Assembly: GCF_039555335.1 (NCBI RefSeq)
Contig: NC_092628.1
Location: 72,445,706 to 72,509,705 of the forward strand
Direction of reading: 5' to 3'
Origin: Amphiura filiformis
Lineage: Eukaryota; Echinodermata; Ophiuroidea; Amphilepidida; Amphiuridae
Length of the DNA stretch: 64,000 nt
Shown here piece by piece: positions 1 through 11,297 of this stretch (the first letter of the stretch is position 1; every line of letters starts with the position of its first letter). Below the pieces are notes generated by a model. It worked only from the letters and a program-made list of their open reading frames with translations, made no database searches and had not been told where the DNA came from. Made by a program: the position numbers and the translations under genes.

Positions 1-1071
1 GCATTTTGTGGTAGCAGGTCACATATGACATGATCCGATCCACTCAAACAAAACTTAGGACATTTTGAAAATGATGCTATTACCATTACTAACTTGCTCA
101 GTACTATACTTAGTGATGTTGAAATCCCTGCTCAGTACCTAAGGTTACTTATTGGAAAGTTATGATCATTTTATATGCCCATTTTCATCTCTTTTTAATG
201 TTTTTGGATCAGATTGTGTCGCCTTTCCTTCTACAGCACATGTGGTGTAATCAAGCAAAATTACAGCACATATATGTGGTGTGATCAAGCAACATCAGTG
301 TGAAGTCGGACATATTCAATTTTTAGTTTCTTAAAGGGTTGTAAACAGCATTAGCAAAGCTACATTTTGCAGAAAGCCCCATTGAAATTGAACATTTAGT
401 TCCAAAGATATGAACAGTTGTATGGACTTGAAGTGTAAACAGTATGCAACAAAAATGAAATTGTCTTTGGCTATATCAGAAGATCATATCCGACTAACGA
501 CTGATTTTGCTTGCTCACATTGCACAGCTAGGTAATTAATGATTTGATACAAAAGCTGTTCAATACTGTATGTGACTTAATTTAACACTCCTCCCCTAAT
601 AAGTGCCTCCATACAGAACATCTTTTTTTTCCAACTTTTCAAGAAACGAAGCAAAACAACACAAAAGGCAGTGCCTCCATACAGAACTTTTTCAATGCAC
701 TACAGTGAACTAAATCACTTCATAAAAATCATAAGCTATATTTTTGAAATATCTAAGTAAATGAAACTGAGTGTGACTGACTTTAGCAGTAAGTATGCTC
801 ATTTGGTAGAATGTTAATTATGCATGCCTATTTTGTATTTCTTTTGTACACAATTAAATCCAGAATCCCAAATTTGTACAGAATAATTTGAAATTGGTGG
901 TAGGATTTGCAGAGCCTGATGCATGTTTTGCTGTTTAGAAATCTCTTGTCAGAATTTTTTTTGGAGAAAAAAATAATTCTGAATCAACTTTTCCTAACTA
1001 GTGTTATTTGAGTATAAACTTCTGTACACTTGATACAGGATGATATTAAAAAATAAATAAAACATGACTAA
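1..1071. other. No gene recognised
   Basis: AT-rich sequence with no coding exon, RNA gene or clear repeat that I can support. Short CAGCACATATATGTGGTGT-like words recur near 235-290, but no element boundaries are visible. Confidence 0.5.
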
Positions 1072-1797
1072 GGGTCTTTTTATCTTTTCAGTTTCCGTAA
1101 CTCTATTGTTCAGATACGAAAACGCAAGGGATTCAGTAAGTTTACTGTAATCTGATTTCATTGTTAACTCTGAAGTACCAATCAGCTTATTTCAATAGAG
1201 ATGATTGCCTGTGTCAATATTAAAAGGCTGGAGTGGAGATAAAAGATTATGGAAAACCGATGTCTGACCGGTGTTTTAATGGTCTATCGCCCTCTCGTGT
1301 TTGACACTGTTTATCAATTTAAAAATTGATTCACATTATTATCATGATTATGACAAAATGCCAATCCGAATGAAAAGGTGCACCTTTTTCTGTAAAAACG
1401 TCGAAAATCACAAAAGGTCCGCTTATAAGCATGTCGCACCCCAAAGCACCTGTGCAGGGCCGCAGTTTCGCCCTGCCCTCGTATCAATTTCTATCTCCCT
1501 TGTTTGCTTCCTCCCCCCCCCCCCCCCCCATGATCAGGCTCCCCACTCCCTCCCCGGTCCCTACTCTCTCCTCTCGATCGAGTTCTTCTCTTTCTAGTCT
1601 TTCCGTCCAGCCCTCTCCTCTCTTTCTTCCTCACCCCTCCCGCTCTCACTTGTTCAGTCTCAAGTATCCCGCCCTCCCTCCCTCCCCCTCCCCTGCGAAA
1701 TTGATCAGTATGATCCATGACTGAAAATAAGCTCTGCAAAAATAAACATTTAAAATAAACCCGAGTTTTGCATATAGGCCCAACCAATTATCAGATT
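1072..1797 (-). repeat. Dispersed repeat, family K, copy 1
   Basis: Reading inverted, this segment matches two blocks at 17647-17890 and 19010-19672. Shared words include the CTTTTTATCTTTTCAGTTTCC end, the TTTTCGTATCTGAACAATAG block and the AATAAACCCGAG block near 1750. A second inverted end, TACGGAAAC...CTGAAAAGATAAAACGA, lies at about 2295-2330, so the whole unit may run 1072-2330 with inverted termini. It contains a C-rich run at 1512-1530 and a pyrimidine-rich stretch to about 1695. No coding potential is seen. The element class is unknown. Confidence 0.6.
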
Positions 1798-2652
1798 AGC
1801 TTGCCATGAATAGAATACATTATCTTTGCTCCAATGCAAATTCTTTTGTATTGCATTTCAATATAAAACATGATTACCAAATCACCACTTGTACAGCGCC
1901 TCATTGGGAGATTTTAGGCGCTCGTTTCATCGCCAATATGAAAGACTTTTGCTTATAACTTGGCAACATGGTTAGTATATATTTCAATGCAAGACTTTTT
2001 TTACGAGCCACTTACGTCTATGCGTAAGTGCATATACCTAAACACAAGTCAATTGAAGCCGTACAATTTACCGCTGAATTTAGGACCGTAAAATTTAGAC
2101 TCTTCTTTTGTCTAGATTGGCACCCAACCGCACATCTCAAGGTTTTATGTAAAAAATCAATATAACTTACCAAAACGAAAACTGAAATTCACGAGCTTCA
2201 AATTTTCAGTAACTAACAAAAGGCTAGAATAAAAGATTGGTCATACCTGGGAGACTACCACTTCAGAATAACAATGACTTACAAAAACTATTACGGATAC
2301 GGAAACAGAAACTGAAAAGATAAAACGACGGTAAGAGTAATTCAATTGAGAATGAATCTTTTTAATTCATTATAATCCTCTTAATTATATACAAAATTAT
2401 ACATGTACATTAAAAATATATGTAATATTTCATATTAGGAGTAATGAACTGGTAGTACTGGGAGTTAGAAAAAAGACAGTTTGGTCATTAAATACAGTCA
2501 TATAAAATTGCCACACAATTCAAATTGACAGCCTCATCCCACAACCCCATTTCCTCACTTTACATCAAAATGCATATCACCATACAGAACAAATTACAGA
2601 ATGTTGAAATGAGGAGGTTGAGAACCAGAAAGCTTTAACTCATGCGAGTTAA

Positions 2653-3064
2653 AGGGAGTCTCCGGCAATCACAACAATCACATTTAATATGCCTTACATG
2701 TAAGAAAAATAATTATCAAGCACGAATCACATGGTTTTATTTAAACTCATAGTGACCATAAAACGAATACAAACATCCGTCTCTCAACACGGGATATTCA
2801 AAATTCCCGGGCGCCGAAATTGTCGAGTGCAATGACGTTTCTGTAATACAATGAATGCTGATGACAATTGAGCACAAATAACCAATACGTCACTGCACTT
2901 AGCCCAATTTCGGCGTAGGAATTTTGAATATCGCGTGTTGAGAGATGTTTTTGTTCATTTTTATGGTCAATATGAGTTTATTTTAAATAAAGCCATGTGA
3001 TTCATGCTTGATAATTATTTTTCTAACATATAAGGCATAGTGTTATGATTGCCGGAGACACCCT
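2653..3064. mobile_element. Foldback MITE, TTAA-flanked (family 3)
   Basis: The two halves are long imperfect inverted repeats. The left end AGGGAGTCTCCGGCAATC pairs with the right end GATTGCCGGAGACACCCT, and pairing continues inward for well over 100 bases through the GATAATTATTTTTC and CTCTCAACACG blocks. TTAA sits directly outside both ends (2649-2652 and 3065-3068), the target duplication expected of piggyBac-type transposition. There is no transposase, so it is non-autonomous. It lies immediately before a retrotransposon remnant and may be inserted in it. Confidence 0.75.
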
Positions 3065-3069
3065 TTAAG

Positions 3070-3270
3070 GCTCTCAACCCTCGAAATGTCACAAAGGACA
3101 ACAGATGTACAGAGAGGTTAACTGAATGGCAGCCAAGAACAGGAAGGAGAAGTGGAAGATAAAAACGAAGATGGTGTGATCTCACATCCTATATGGGCAC
3201 AACCTGGGTAAGGGAAGCACAGAACAGAAGGATACATTTATGGAAGCTACTTGAGGAGGTCTACATCTGA
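3070..3270 (+). pseudogene. Non-LTR retrotransposon ORF2 C-terminal remnant (RTE-like)
   Basis: One plus-strand frame reads a block containing ERLTEWQPRTGRRSGR, then after an in-frame TAA KRRWCDLTSYMGTTWVREAQ, then NRRIHLWKLLEEVYI and a stop. The order TEWQPR, RRW(C/R)D, TWxREAQ is characteristic of the C-terminal tail of RTE/BovB-type endonuclease-reverse transcriptases. Only this tail remains: no reverse transcriptase or endonuclease domain is found upstream, where the family 3 foldback element begins. It is an inactive fragment. Confidence 0.75.
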
Positions 3271-3299
3271 CAGTGGAGGTGAGGTGAGGTGCATCAAAA

Positions 3300-4600
3300 T
3301 GATTTTTGGTATCGGGTGAAAGGTCATATTTTTCTCATAACCCCACTGATATTTGTAGGTACGAATGTGAGGTACAAAACATACCCACCTCATGATACTA
3401 TTTGATATATATAACATCTATATAGATTTTAAAATGACTATTTATAATAACATAAATAACAATAATATTTTATATTTCTATTTAAAGCTATGCAGTGATT
3501 CTCAATATCCTTAATCATGCCCAAAAATGAATTGTCTTCATTTTGCAAAGTATCTAGGCTTCAGTGGAGAATCCTTGGAAGTAACTTTTAATAATATCGA
3601 TCGGCTATATTAAAAAATAAAGAACAAGATTTTCATCTGAATTTGACCAGAGAAGGTACATCAACAACATAATTATAGTAAACACTAAAGTATGAGTGAA
3701 AAATCTGTTTGTATCCAACATATTACACAAATTTGATGCATGATATTATGCATACATACATACACCCAGCCCCACCTACATACATGAGTTGCCACATACA
3801 AGTTACATAATAGGCTTTGTCAAGTGCAAGATATACATTGTATAAGTTCTATGTGCATCAAAAAATAAATACTGATAGAAAATCTTGATTCAACCTTTTG
3901 AAGGCAGTAGAGATTTAAGTATATACAGAATGCTCACATTACAGGTGAGAGTTCTTCAAATAAATTTGTATGGGATGTGCCCACTGGACTATGGAATGCA
4001 GACTTCCTCTAAACAAAAGTGAATGTTACAACCCATCAATATACCTACTTTCACCATTTTGGTCAAGATTGTGCACTTTTGTGTGGAAAATTTTCAAAAC
4101 TGTAGGCATCAGGAGCGAAGGCTTTCACTTGTTCCTCTCAGCAAGCTATTTTAGTACAAAGCCTTTCAAAAGACATATGCAGAAAATTTCAGTTCGGCGG
4201 ATATACGTAGCAACAATTTTTGTCTGCTGGGAATATTTTCCCTTCCATGAGTGAGATGCAAATATTGCAGAATCTGAGTTCTTCAGTCCAATTCAATTAT
4301 AAAACTACAATCAACGAATTTAATAGTTCACACACCTTGACAATATGTTGGAACTCTTCACTGCCACTCTGATAGTTAAGTGAAATTAGTATAACTATGT
4401 TTGATGAGAAGTACATACCTTCTACTTTCCCCTTCCCTCCCCCATTCCCCCTCAATCAATATTGGGGAGACTGGAGAGCCCAATGAAAAGAGTGCTTTCA
4501 TCAACATTGAACTGGGGAGAGGGGTGGCGATTTACATTTAGTATGCCCGAGTGTGCCAACATTAATTTCTTTGATTGTAGATGTTCAACTGTTTGATAAT
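3300..4600. other. Probable 3' UTR/flank of the CARD gene; no other gene seen
   Basis: No coding exon is recognised here. A minus-strand ATTAAA (4319-4324) lies about 310 bases past the stop of the CARD gene and could be its poly(A) signal. The assignment rests on position only. Confidence 0.3.
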
Positions 4601-4631
4601 CAATTGGTGATTCCATTTGGTAATCAATCTA

Positions 4632-4675
4632 CTATGAAGCACCTTCATCCATAGGAACTGCTTGATCCATCATAT
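4632..4675 (-). CDS. CARD gene, candidate terminal exon with stop
   Basis: The minus strand reads TTTCTATGCTGTTGCAG, then 44 bases encoding DMMDQAVPMDEGAS and TAG. The phase-1 start agrees with the preceding donor. There is no membrane anchor of the kind found at the C-terminus of MAVS. It is short, so it may be chance or a minor 3' end. Confidence 0.45.
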
Positions 4676-7600
4676 CTGCAACAGCATAGAAATCAAATTG
4701 AAATTCATTAGATGTGAAACAGAAACCATGTTTATGATGATATTGCTAAATTTGACTGCTATCATGTTTAAATCTTCAGAAATATCTACAAATTTTAAAA
4801 GAACAAAAACTTGCTATGCACTGACACAATATAAAATAAAACATTTTGGCAACCCACATGATTTAGGAGGTCATTTATATTTTATATTGGTAGTAGGCCT
4901 ACATGCAGGGTTTTGTCAAACTAGATCAAAAGAAAGGCCTAAAGAACTGATTGGAAATTTTGCCCAAATTTCCACATTTTATTTCTTTTTAACCAGTTTT
5001 GAGCATTTTTGCCTAATTGACACATTTTTATCTCTTTTTTTTCTTCAGAATTTCCCTTTTTCATTGAAAAATGTATTCACATGATTGGTCTTGAACTGCT
5101 AGCTATAGATATGAACCAGAAACCTTGACAGTAATGCATATAATATATCCCGTCTACTTTTGGTGACCATCCACAGGCATTCATTAGCAGTTTAGCATTA
5201 ATCATATTCGCAATACATCTACAAGTTGCACTCCTCCAAGAATGTGAAAATATCGGTGACCCAATGACCACATTGTGTATATGATCAGATGAATACACAC
5301 TACTATCAGCAAAATATCAGATCAGCAGAAACATGACTTTCATTTCTAATCAATTATACCCTCAGTGCAATTTCTTTTCTATTACTTTTCCCTCCTATTT
5401 TTCACTCTCTTTATGGACGAAGTATTTTACTGTATTGTGCTCTGATTTACCACACAGTGGGCTAGCTCACACACTGCTTGTCATTTATGCTCAAACAAAT
5501 ATATTGAATATCAGCCAAAATGTGTAGGGCTATCAGTTATTGGATCAGCAGACACATTTCAGTTCACCTTTAACACCTTTAATTTGTGATACAGGGAGGA
5601 AGAGCAGAGAAAGAGGAGAAAAAGAAGAGGAGAAAATGATGGAGAGATATTCTAAATTCATCCTGTACCTGATGTTGGGTGTTGTTGTCTTAGATAGTCC
5701 CTGAGTGCTCCACACCTGTTATTATTAAATTCTGTAGCTCGTAAATCAAAATATTCCTTCTTCAACAGATCTGCGAATACGGACTGACTCTCATTGCGTA
5801 ATGCCTGTATCAAGTCCTGTGGCCAGTCATTGTCCCTTTGTGGGTACATCAGTTCCTTCAAGAACACATCTGTGGCTTCGCCTTTACCTGATGTGTGTTC
5901 ATGGCTGCTTGGATTCGGCCCTTGTGGAGGTAGGGAATGTGTTTCAGTAAGACTAATGGGTTTATGTTTTTGCGGAGATCTTTTTGGTGTTTTCTCACTG
6001 CCATTTCGTAGAGTTGTCTGTGTTGAATGATGGCTACAAATGAAAAATAAAATAAAGATTTGAATTTAATGTATCAATATCATTCGCAGATACCTAGCAA
6101 ACAAATGTTTGTAAAACATTTTTAAAAGGGTGTTTGGTTAAAAACTTTCTATAGCATTTAAATGTCGGGTTATATAAAGGTTATGAAAACGTTTAAAACA
6201 TTTTGCATGAAAAATACTACAAAATTGTTTTTAAAAAATCTTGTCAAAATGTTATTGTAAAATATTGATTGAAAATGTTTTACAAAAATATTTTGTCACA
6301 GTATGTCACAATGTTTGGAAGGAGGGCAGGGCTTGACATTTAAACACCAACGTTAGTTTCTGCCCATTTCTAACCTTTTACGAAAACATTTTGCGTTGGG
6401 TAGCTGTAAATCAAATCATATGACTTTTTGTAATACCTGATATAATCAGAATACAAATGGCATAAATCAATTATACTACATTGACATACATGTATATGGA
6501 AGCAAGGAATGCTTTGCAGGTGTTTGAAGGGATGCAACACACATATGCATGTGGTTCTGACAAAATGTCCCATGCATGGTATTCAGCATTATATGCATGC
6601 CATGTCTCAGATGCCACAAAAAGGTTAGCTTTACTACTAAAATAGTTCCACAAGTGTATTCTTTTGATAAGTATTTTACGAAGTCCCTCTCACAAGATAC
6701 AAGGTGTTTGAAAAGTAAAACGACTTAATGATTTAAATAAAGCTGTAGACAATTGGGCTATTCCATTTAAAATCCACACTACCCCTGTGGAAGATTTAGC
6801 TAAAGTCTGCCACAGAGGGAGTATCAATTTTGAATAGAATAGACAATTGGCAACTTCTATTTGTAATACTCACTCCAGTTGTGGAAGATATAGGTAAAGC
6901 CATAATACAGGTGGAGTATGGGTTTCAAAAAGATATACCCTGACCAATTACATTTGAAAAACATACTCCCCCTGTGGAAGATATTACCAAAATCTTCCAC
7001 AGGGGTAGTGTGGATTTCAACTGGAATAGCCCATTATCCACTTACCTTGACTAAGTGTAGATCTAGGTTCAGGTGGTTCATTCATTGATCCTGTGAAATA
7101 CATTTCAAAAAATTATGATGAAGTTAAATCACAGAACTATGTTTGACATATTTTCATTATGATTTTATCAGCCATTCCACACCACTCTTATTTGATAGTA
7201 TATTGGTCTGTGAAAGAGCTTGGTCTGTTTTATATAAGTTCAGACTGTTATTACTACCATTTGCAAAGAAAGTCATCAATATAACCCATTAAGTTACAAA
7301 TCCCAGTTATCCCAGTATATCACAGTAGGGAATGTGGAAGGGTAGACAAAATGAACCATGCAATATGGTTAAAAAACTGTATATGTGCAAAGTCTCAACA
7401 TGACAAACAAGTTTCCAAATCACCCCCTCTTGCAAACGCCCCAAGAGTAGTAGTATAGTTTCATTTCACACACACATCCTAACTGTGGCCTTTTTCACAC
7501 ACACATCTGTACGCAATTGATCCTCTGTGGAGGTGATTGTATCACAAACTGGGGGGTTATACCCCTATGCTCAAAGACATGGTTTTTAAGCAACAAGGCT

Positions 7601-10600
7601 CCACAGTTGGTATGTGATATGTATAATATGTACACCTCCACAGTTTGAATGCAGTTGCGAATGCACCAAATTTGCTGCACTGACATACTGACTGGGTGCT
7701 ATGGTCCTATAGAGGGTAATACTCAGGAGAACTTCTTATTTCATACAGTAATTAATCAATTAATATCAGTGCTCTATAGTATATTTTTCACTTTTTTCTT
7801 CTAAATAGGACACTTGGTTATGTGATATGTGCATGTCTATAAACTTACCATCAGGCTGATCACTCCCACCCTGACTTTGCTCCAGTATTTGTCTCCTACA
7901 TATCTCTTCATACTTTTCTGCAAACCGATCTGCTAAAAGTTTCTGTCCACATTCAATCAATCCTTCCTGTAACCTTTGAGGCCATGTTGGTTCAGCGGAC
8001 TGAATAATGTATTTCAGTAATGCTTCCATACCATCCCTCTCTCCTCGATTTGTCGTGATTTCACTCACTTTAGATGCCCATTCAGATTTCAAGAAATACA
8101 GATAGACCAGTAGATCAGATGGTGACCCTTTGTCTATAAGTTGATTCCATACTTGAATGTCATGTAAGGCACTCGCCCACTTACTCAGGTCATCAAGTAA
8201 AACTGAAAAAAAAAGAAGAATGTCAATGTAATCTCACTTTGGGATATGCCAGGCCTCACATTAAAATATTGATGTATCATAAAATAAATAGCTCTGAACC
8301 TTCCAAGGTAGTTTGTTGTTTTATCCGAAACCTACTTGGGGGGCCCTACCCAATGGGCCCTTCCCCCTTCCCACACTTAAACAGCAAATATGTGTTTACC
8401 TTGTGATTGTGATCCACTGGTCTCCTGGGTGCTAACATCATTGTTAGAACTTGGACTCATAGGCTGAGCTCCTCCAACATAAACTGCAATAAAAATGAAG
8501 CAAACTTTGTTACAAACTAAAACACTGAAGAGAATTTTTAAAATGTCTTGTGTTTTGTGCTTATGTTATTTTTATATCCTACAAATATCCTCATCTGGGG
8601 CAATAGATACACACCAGCTTATACACATAACTCATCCCACCAACAGATATTTTTAGTCTAGATTTTATGTCGTTTGGGTTAAATGTTTGGGACAGACATC
8701 ATGATAACATCTTATATATATTTATTTTCATAAAATAATAATTATGCAAAACATGAATCATTATCCTAATATTATTGCATAAATTTGTTTTGTGAGGACA
8801 TTTAAATGTTTGGCTTCCATAAGGAAGTACACAACTTGCAAATATCTGTGTCCCACAAATATCCACCCCCCACACACAAACACCTTACGTGTAAAGTAGC
8901 ACACATACAGCCTGCAACCAAGGATCGATCTACAACTAGGCGCCAAGCCAATAGACCCACTTGTCAATTACCATCCAACCAAGACGAGACTTTCCTTGGC
9001 TGACTTTACGCTGGCTAACAAGACATGGCCTTATATGTATTTTTACATTGTTTGCAATATGCTGCTAGGGAAAGGGAACAGTGGACGTCCTTGGTTGCTG
9101 GGTGTCTTTGGCTATCACAGAACTTTCGGGTGTTCATCCTTTGCTTTGAGTGCCTTACCAATGCACCCCTCCACACACACACTCCACATGCACCAACACT
9201 AGCGGCAAACATGCCCCCCCCCACCACCACACCCCAACTAACAAACAAAAATACCTTGTGGTCCACTAGTCTCTTGTTGAGCATTGACATCATGACTTGT
9301 TGAATCGACTCTAATATAATCTGTCAAACAAAGTGAACATATCAGTTAAGCTGACGTGGCAGATGAGACAAAGTTCTGACACTTCTATCTCTTAAACCGA
9401 ACGCAAAGATTAATGTGTGGAGTAGCTTTTTTCATTGATCTGTAACATATTTAACTTGCACTTGTTTCTTTTTGAATCTTTAAGATTTAAAACAACTTGG
9501 TTTGAACAGTTTTTGTGAGCAGTATTTCATCATGTCATGACCCAAGTGTTTTTCTACACAGAGCATCTGGTTAAACAAATAAGCATATGAAAGTAAACAA
9601 ACAAACCAGAGGTCCATTTCACTAAACTTTACGAAGCTTCATAAGTCTTGAAATTCGTTCACAAATTGGTAGATCCTTCATGTAATTATTACCTATCTTA
9701 CGACGAGACGCAAGTTCCATTTTCCTATTTAACTTGCTTACAAATGGTACCCTTCGTATTAAGTAATAGGGATTTACTACAGGGACCCTTTGTAAAGTTT
9801 CGGCTAGTATTGGATATTCATAACTTTACGAACGGTTACTTGAGTTACGAAGGGTTAACAGTTTAGTGAAATGGACCCCAGGCCCATAGCCAGGATTTAT
9901 TTTGGGTGTGGGAATTCAAGGGCTAAAAAGTCGGGGCCTTTTGTGAATTTTTTCTTCGGTATCCCCTTATGGCTCTGAATAAAATTGTGGCCATCACAGT
10001 ACAACACCCATAATGATGAAACAAATCACTACTAACAGTGTTACCTTGTGCTCTGGCAGTCTCTTGAGCAGTGTACTGGGCACCATACTGTCGACCATCA
10101 TCGGAACGTAAACTCAATGGGTGATCTGACAAAGGCAAATAACAGAAAAATATATTCAGATCAACTATGAGGTAAAAGCATATAAATGACAAGTATGAAA
10201 AGTAACAGTTTGAAATAAGATGTGCCCCGGCCCAAAATCCTGTGAAAATCACTGCAGTCCTATCGATATGCTACCCAACGGGCCCGCAGAGCCATGAAAT
10301 TTTTAGTCAGCAATATGGACTCCATTTGCCCTGAAAATCAATAAAATCAATAAATGTCCAAAGCAAACATTAAATAGGGTGCCTCCGCCTAATGAATGCT
10401 GACATCAACCCATGGCACAACCTATTGTTGAATTTTGAGTATGAAGACTTACAAAGTGTCACAAAAGTGGACCAGTTTAACAATTTTGAAATTTGAGTTT
10501 GACCATGCAAATTGATGAGGAACTAAAGATTTTAAAACAAGGGGAAACTAATTTGATAAAATAAAATATATTGTTGATGTCATAGTTATTATAACCATGC

Positions 10601-11257
10601 AGTAAATATTATAATGCTGAATATTGCCCAATTTTTATTATGCTTTTTGTTCTTTTACAGTTTCCAAAGCCAATCAAAGCATATAATATCATTTGATTAC
10701 TTTACAAATTGCTACCTATGTGTATCATCATCTTGTGGCATTTAATTACTCAGCATTTCAAATGAGTTATCAGGTTCATAGTACCATTAGTTTCATAATC
10801 GACAGGTTGCGGCTTCGAGCCCCACCACAGCCAGTGTTGCGTCCTTGGGCAAGATAGCTTAATTCCCAATTGCTTCACTCTACTCAGGTGTAAAATGGGG
10901 GAGCTACTGGGGGTAATCACAGTCTAAGTCACTGAGAGTACCTGCCGCATCAGTTGCGGACTTAATGAAGTGGAAATAATTCTGATACACCTTAATGGCA
11001 GCAGAATAATTGTTGAAGTGTGCTGATTACTAGGTCATGCTTAGATGAAGCGCACATTAAATCACCGACATTATAGTTCATTGTGGAATTGAGCGTCATT
11101 TGCTTATTGAGGATATCAAATTGGCTCTGCTAAATAATCTATATTTTATAGAATAAAATGAAATACTTGTGATGTATGATGACCTATAAAAGAATTCTGG
11201 TATCAGTCTTAACTACTTCAGCTATAATAATGTAATACATGTACCTGCATGTGCCAT
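4632..11257 (-). CDS. CARD-domain protein, RIG-I/MDA5/MAVS-like (spliced gene, helicase not seen)
   Basis: Model: coding exons 11245-11257, 10045-10125, 9255-9320, 8400-8483, 7849-8202, 7046-7090, 5669-6033 and 4632-4675, plus 5' UTR exon(s). Every junction has GT donors and AG acceptors, and every internal join is phase 1. The N-terminus is Q/S/T-rich. Next comes a CARD-like domain with the W-P-x-x-L...L helix pattern of RIG-I/MDA5 CARDs, then a second CARD-like region. CARDs of this family recruit each other in antiviral signalling at mitochondria; that role here is inference. No DExD/H helicase exon was found down to position 1. The gene is therefore either a CARD-only adaptor or decoy (MAVS-like), or a receptor whose later exons lie beyond the window if the terminal exon is wrong. 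The penultimate exon is one base short for an open frame, so this may be a pseudogene or contain a sequence error. Confidence 0.6.
5669..6033 (-). pseudogene. CARD gene, second CARD-like exon with apparent one-base frameshift
   Basis: The acceptor TTTTTCATTTGTAG and donor CATCAG/GTACAG are good, but the length is 365, while all other internal exons of this gene are multiples of three. From the phase-1 acceptor the frame reads a CARD first half (RKNINPLVLLKHIPYLHKGR, then IQAAMNT) and hits TGA after about 58 codons. The frame one base back carries the CARD second half (DVFLKELMYPQRDNDWPQDL, then IQALRNESQSVFADLLKKEY) and leaves by the expected phase-1 donor. The second frame is also open upstream, as a Ser/Pro/Lys-rich stretch. 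A one-base deletion near 5865-5900, real or from assembly, explains this best. Confidence 0.6.
6096..6400. repeat. Degenerate X-family repeat in CARD-gene intron
   Basis: Contains AAATGTCGGGTTATATAAAG at about 6160, followed by GTTATGAAAACGTTTAAAAC, as in the X elements at 57258-57947. The ends are eroded, so the limits are approximate. Confidence 0.5.
6754..7033. mobile_element. Foldback MITE, family P copy 1
   Basis: The ends TGGGCTATTCCATTTAAAAT and CAACTGGAATAGCCCA are inverted. Internal CCCTGTGGAAGAT and ATCTTCCACAGGGG blocks also pair. It ends 12 bases short of the linker exon of the CARD gene, close to its splice donor. A relative is at 34652-34898 and a weaker one at 46353-46489. Confidence 0.75.
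7046..7090 (-). CDS. CARD gene, 45-base linker exon
   Basis: A 15-codon micro-exon, phase 1 at both ends, with acceptor TATTTCACAG and donor CAAG/GTAAGT. It encodes GSMNEPPEPRSTLSQ, a proline-rich linker between the two CARD-like regions. Confidence 0.55.
7849..8202 (-). CDS. CARD gene, exon with complete CARD-like domain
   Basis: 354 bases, phase 1 to phase 1, with a long pyrimidine tract before the acceptor and a GTAAGT donor. It encodes 118 residues. Helix-like segments include LSKWASALHDIQVWNQL, SDLLVYLYFLKSEW, GMEALLKYII, PTWPQRLQEGLIECGQ and KLLADRFAEKYEEI. The G-(M/A)-E-x-L-x-x-(I/L)...W-P-x-x-L-x-x-(A/G)-L pattern matches helices 4-6 of RIG-I and MDA5 CARDs. Other death-fold families are possible but fit less well. 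The tail is Q/S/G-rich and leads to a short linker exon. Confidence 0.7.
8400..8483 (-). CDS. CARD gene, Q/S-rich exon c
   Basis: 84 bases, phase 1 to phase 1, acceptor TTATTGCAG, donor CAAG/GTAAAC. It encodes a peptide with NNDVSTQETSGSQSQ at its end, the third member of the QETSG exon set. Confidence 0.65.
9255..9320 (-). CDS. CARD gene, Q/S-rich exon b
   Basis: 66 bases, phase 1 to phase 1, acceptor TTTGACAG, donor CAAG/GTATTT. It encodes a peptide ending SHDVNAQQETSGPQ. It shares the QETSG ending with its neighbours. Confidence 0.6.
9611..9877. mobile_element. Foldback MITE with GGTCCATTTCAC ends
   Basis: The left end GGTCCATTTCACTAAACT and right end AGTTTAGTGAAATGGACC are perfect 18-base inverted repeats. 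TTTACGAAG/CTTCGTAA-type words pair internally. It lies in a CARD-gene intron. No coding capacity. Confidence 0.8.
10045..10125 (-). CDS. CARD gene, Q/S-rich exon a
   Basis: 81 bases, phase 1 to phase 1, with AG acceptor and AAG/GTAACA donor. It encodes a segment ending QYTAQETARAQ. The ending resembles those of the next two exons (QQETSGPQ and STQETSGSQSQ), suggesting they arose by exon duplication. Confidence 0.6.
10775..11075 (+). mobile_element. tRNA-derived SINE-like element
   Basis: The head contains CATAATCGACAGGTTGCGGC followed by TTCGAGCCCC. This resembles an anticodon arm plus the RNA polymerase III B box (GGTTCGANNCC), with one change. It continues with TGCGTCCTTGGGCAAGATAG and CAGGTGTAAAATGGGG, a body typical of deuterostome tRNA-SINEs, and ends near AAGCGCACATTAAATCACC. 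An A box is not clear, so the left limit is approximate. Confidence 0.65.
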
Positions 11258-11297
11258 CTTTAAAGCTCCATAAATATTCTATCTGTCAGCTGGTAAT
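11245..11297 (-). CDS. CARD gene, start-codon exon
   Basis: The minus strand reads TTTTTGCATAG acceptor, about 40 untranslated bases, then ATG at 11257-11255 encoding MAHA plus one base, and a GTACAT donor. The preceding AAAG gives a purine at -3 and the next base is G, a good initiation context. The first four codons join phase 1 to the next exon. Confidence 0.55.

Noticed and set aside
1301-1787. Proline/serine-rich frames on plus and glycine-rich frame on minus strand
   Set aside because: They arise from a C-rich and pyrimidine-rich repeat shared with 17.7 and 19.5 kb, with no splice context.
4662-5084. 140-codon plus-strand frame
   Set aside because: Phe/Ile/Lys-rich translation of AT-rich DNA, lying antisense to the CARD gene's last intron.
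1-5650. Helicase exons of a RIG-I-like receptor downstream of the CARD exons
   Set aside because: I looked for DExD/H helicase motifs on the minus strand and found none. They could still lie beyond the window.
5871-5890. Tiny intron (GTAAAG...CCACAG) that would fix phases in the second CARD exon
   Set aside because: It is 18 bases, too short to be spliced, and its removal would not join the two CARD half-frames.
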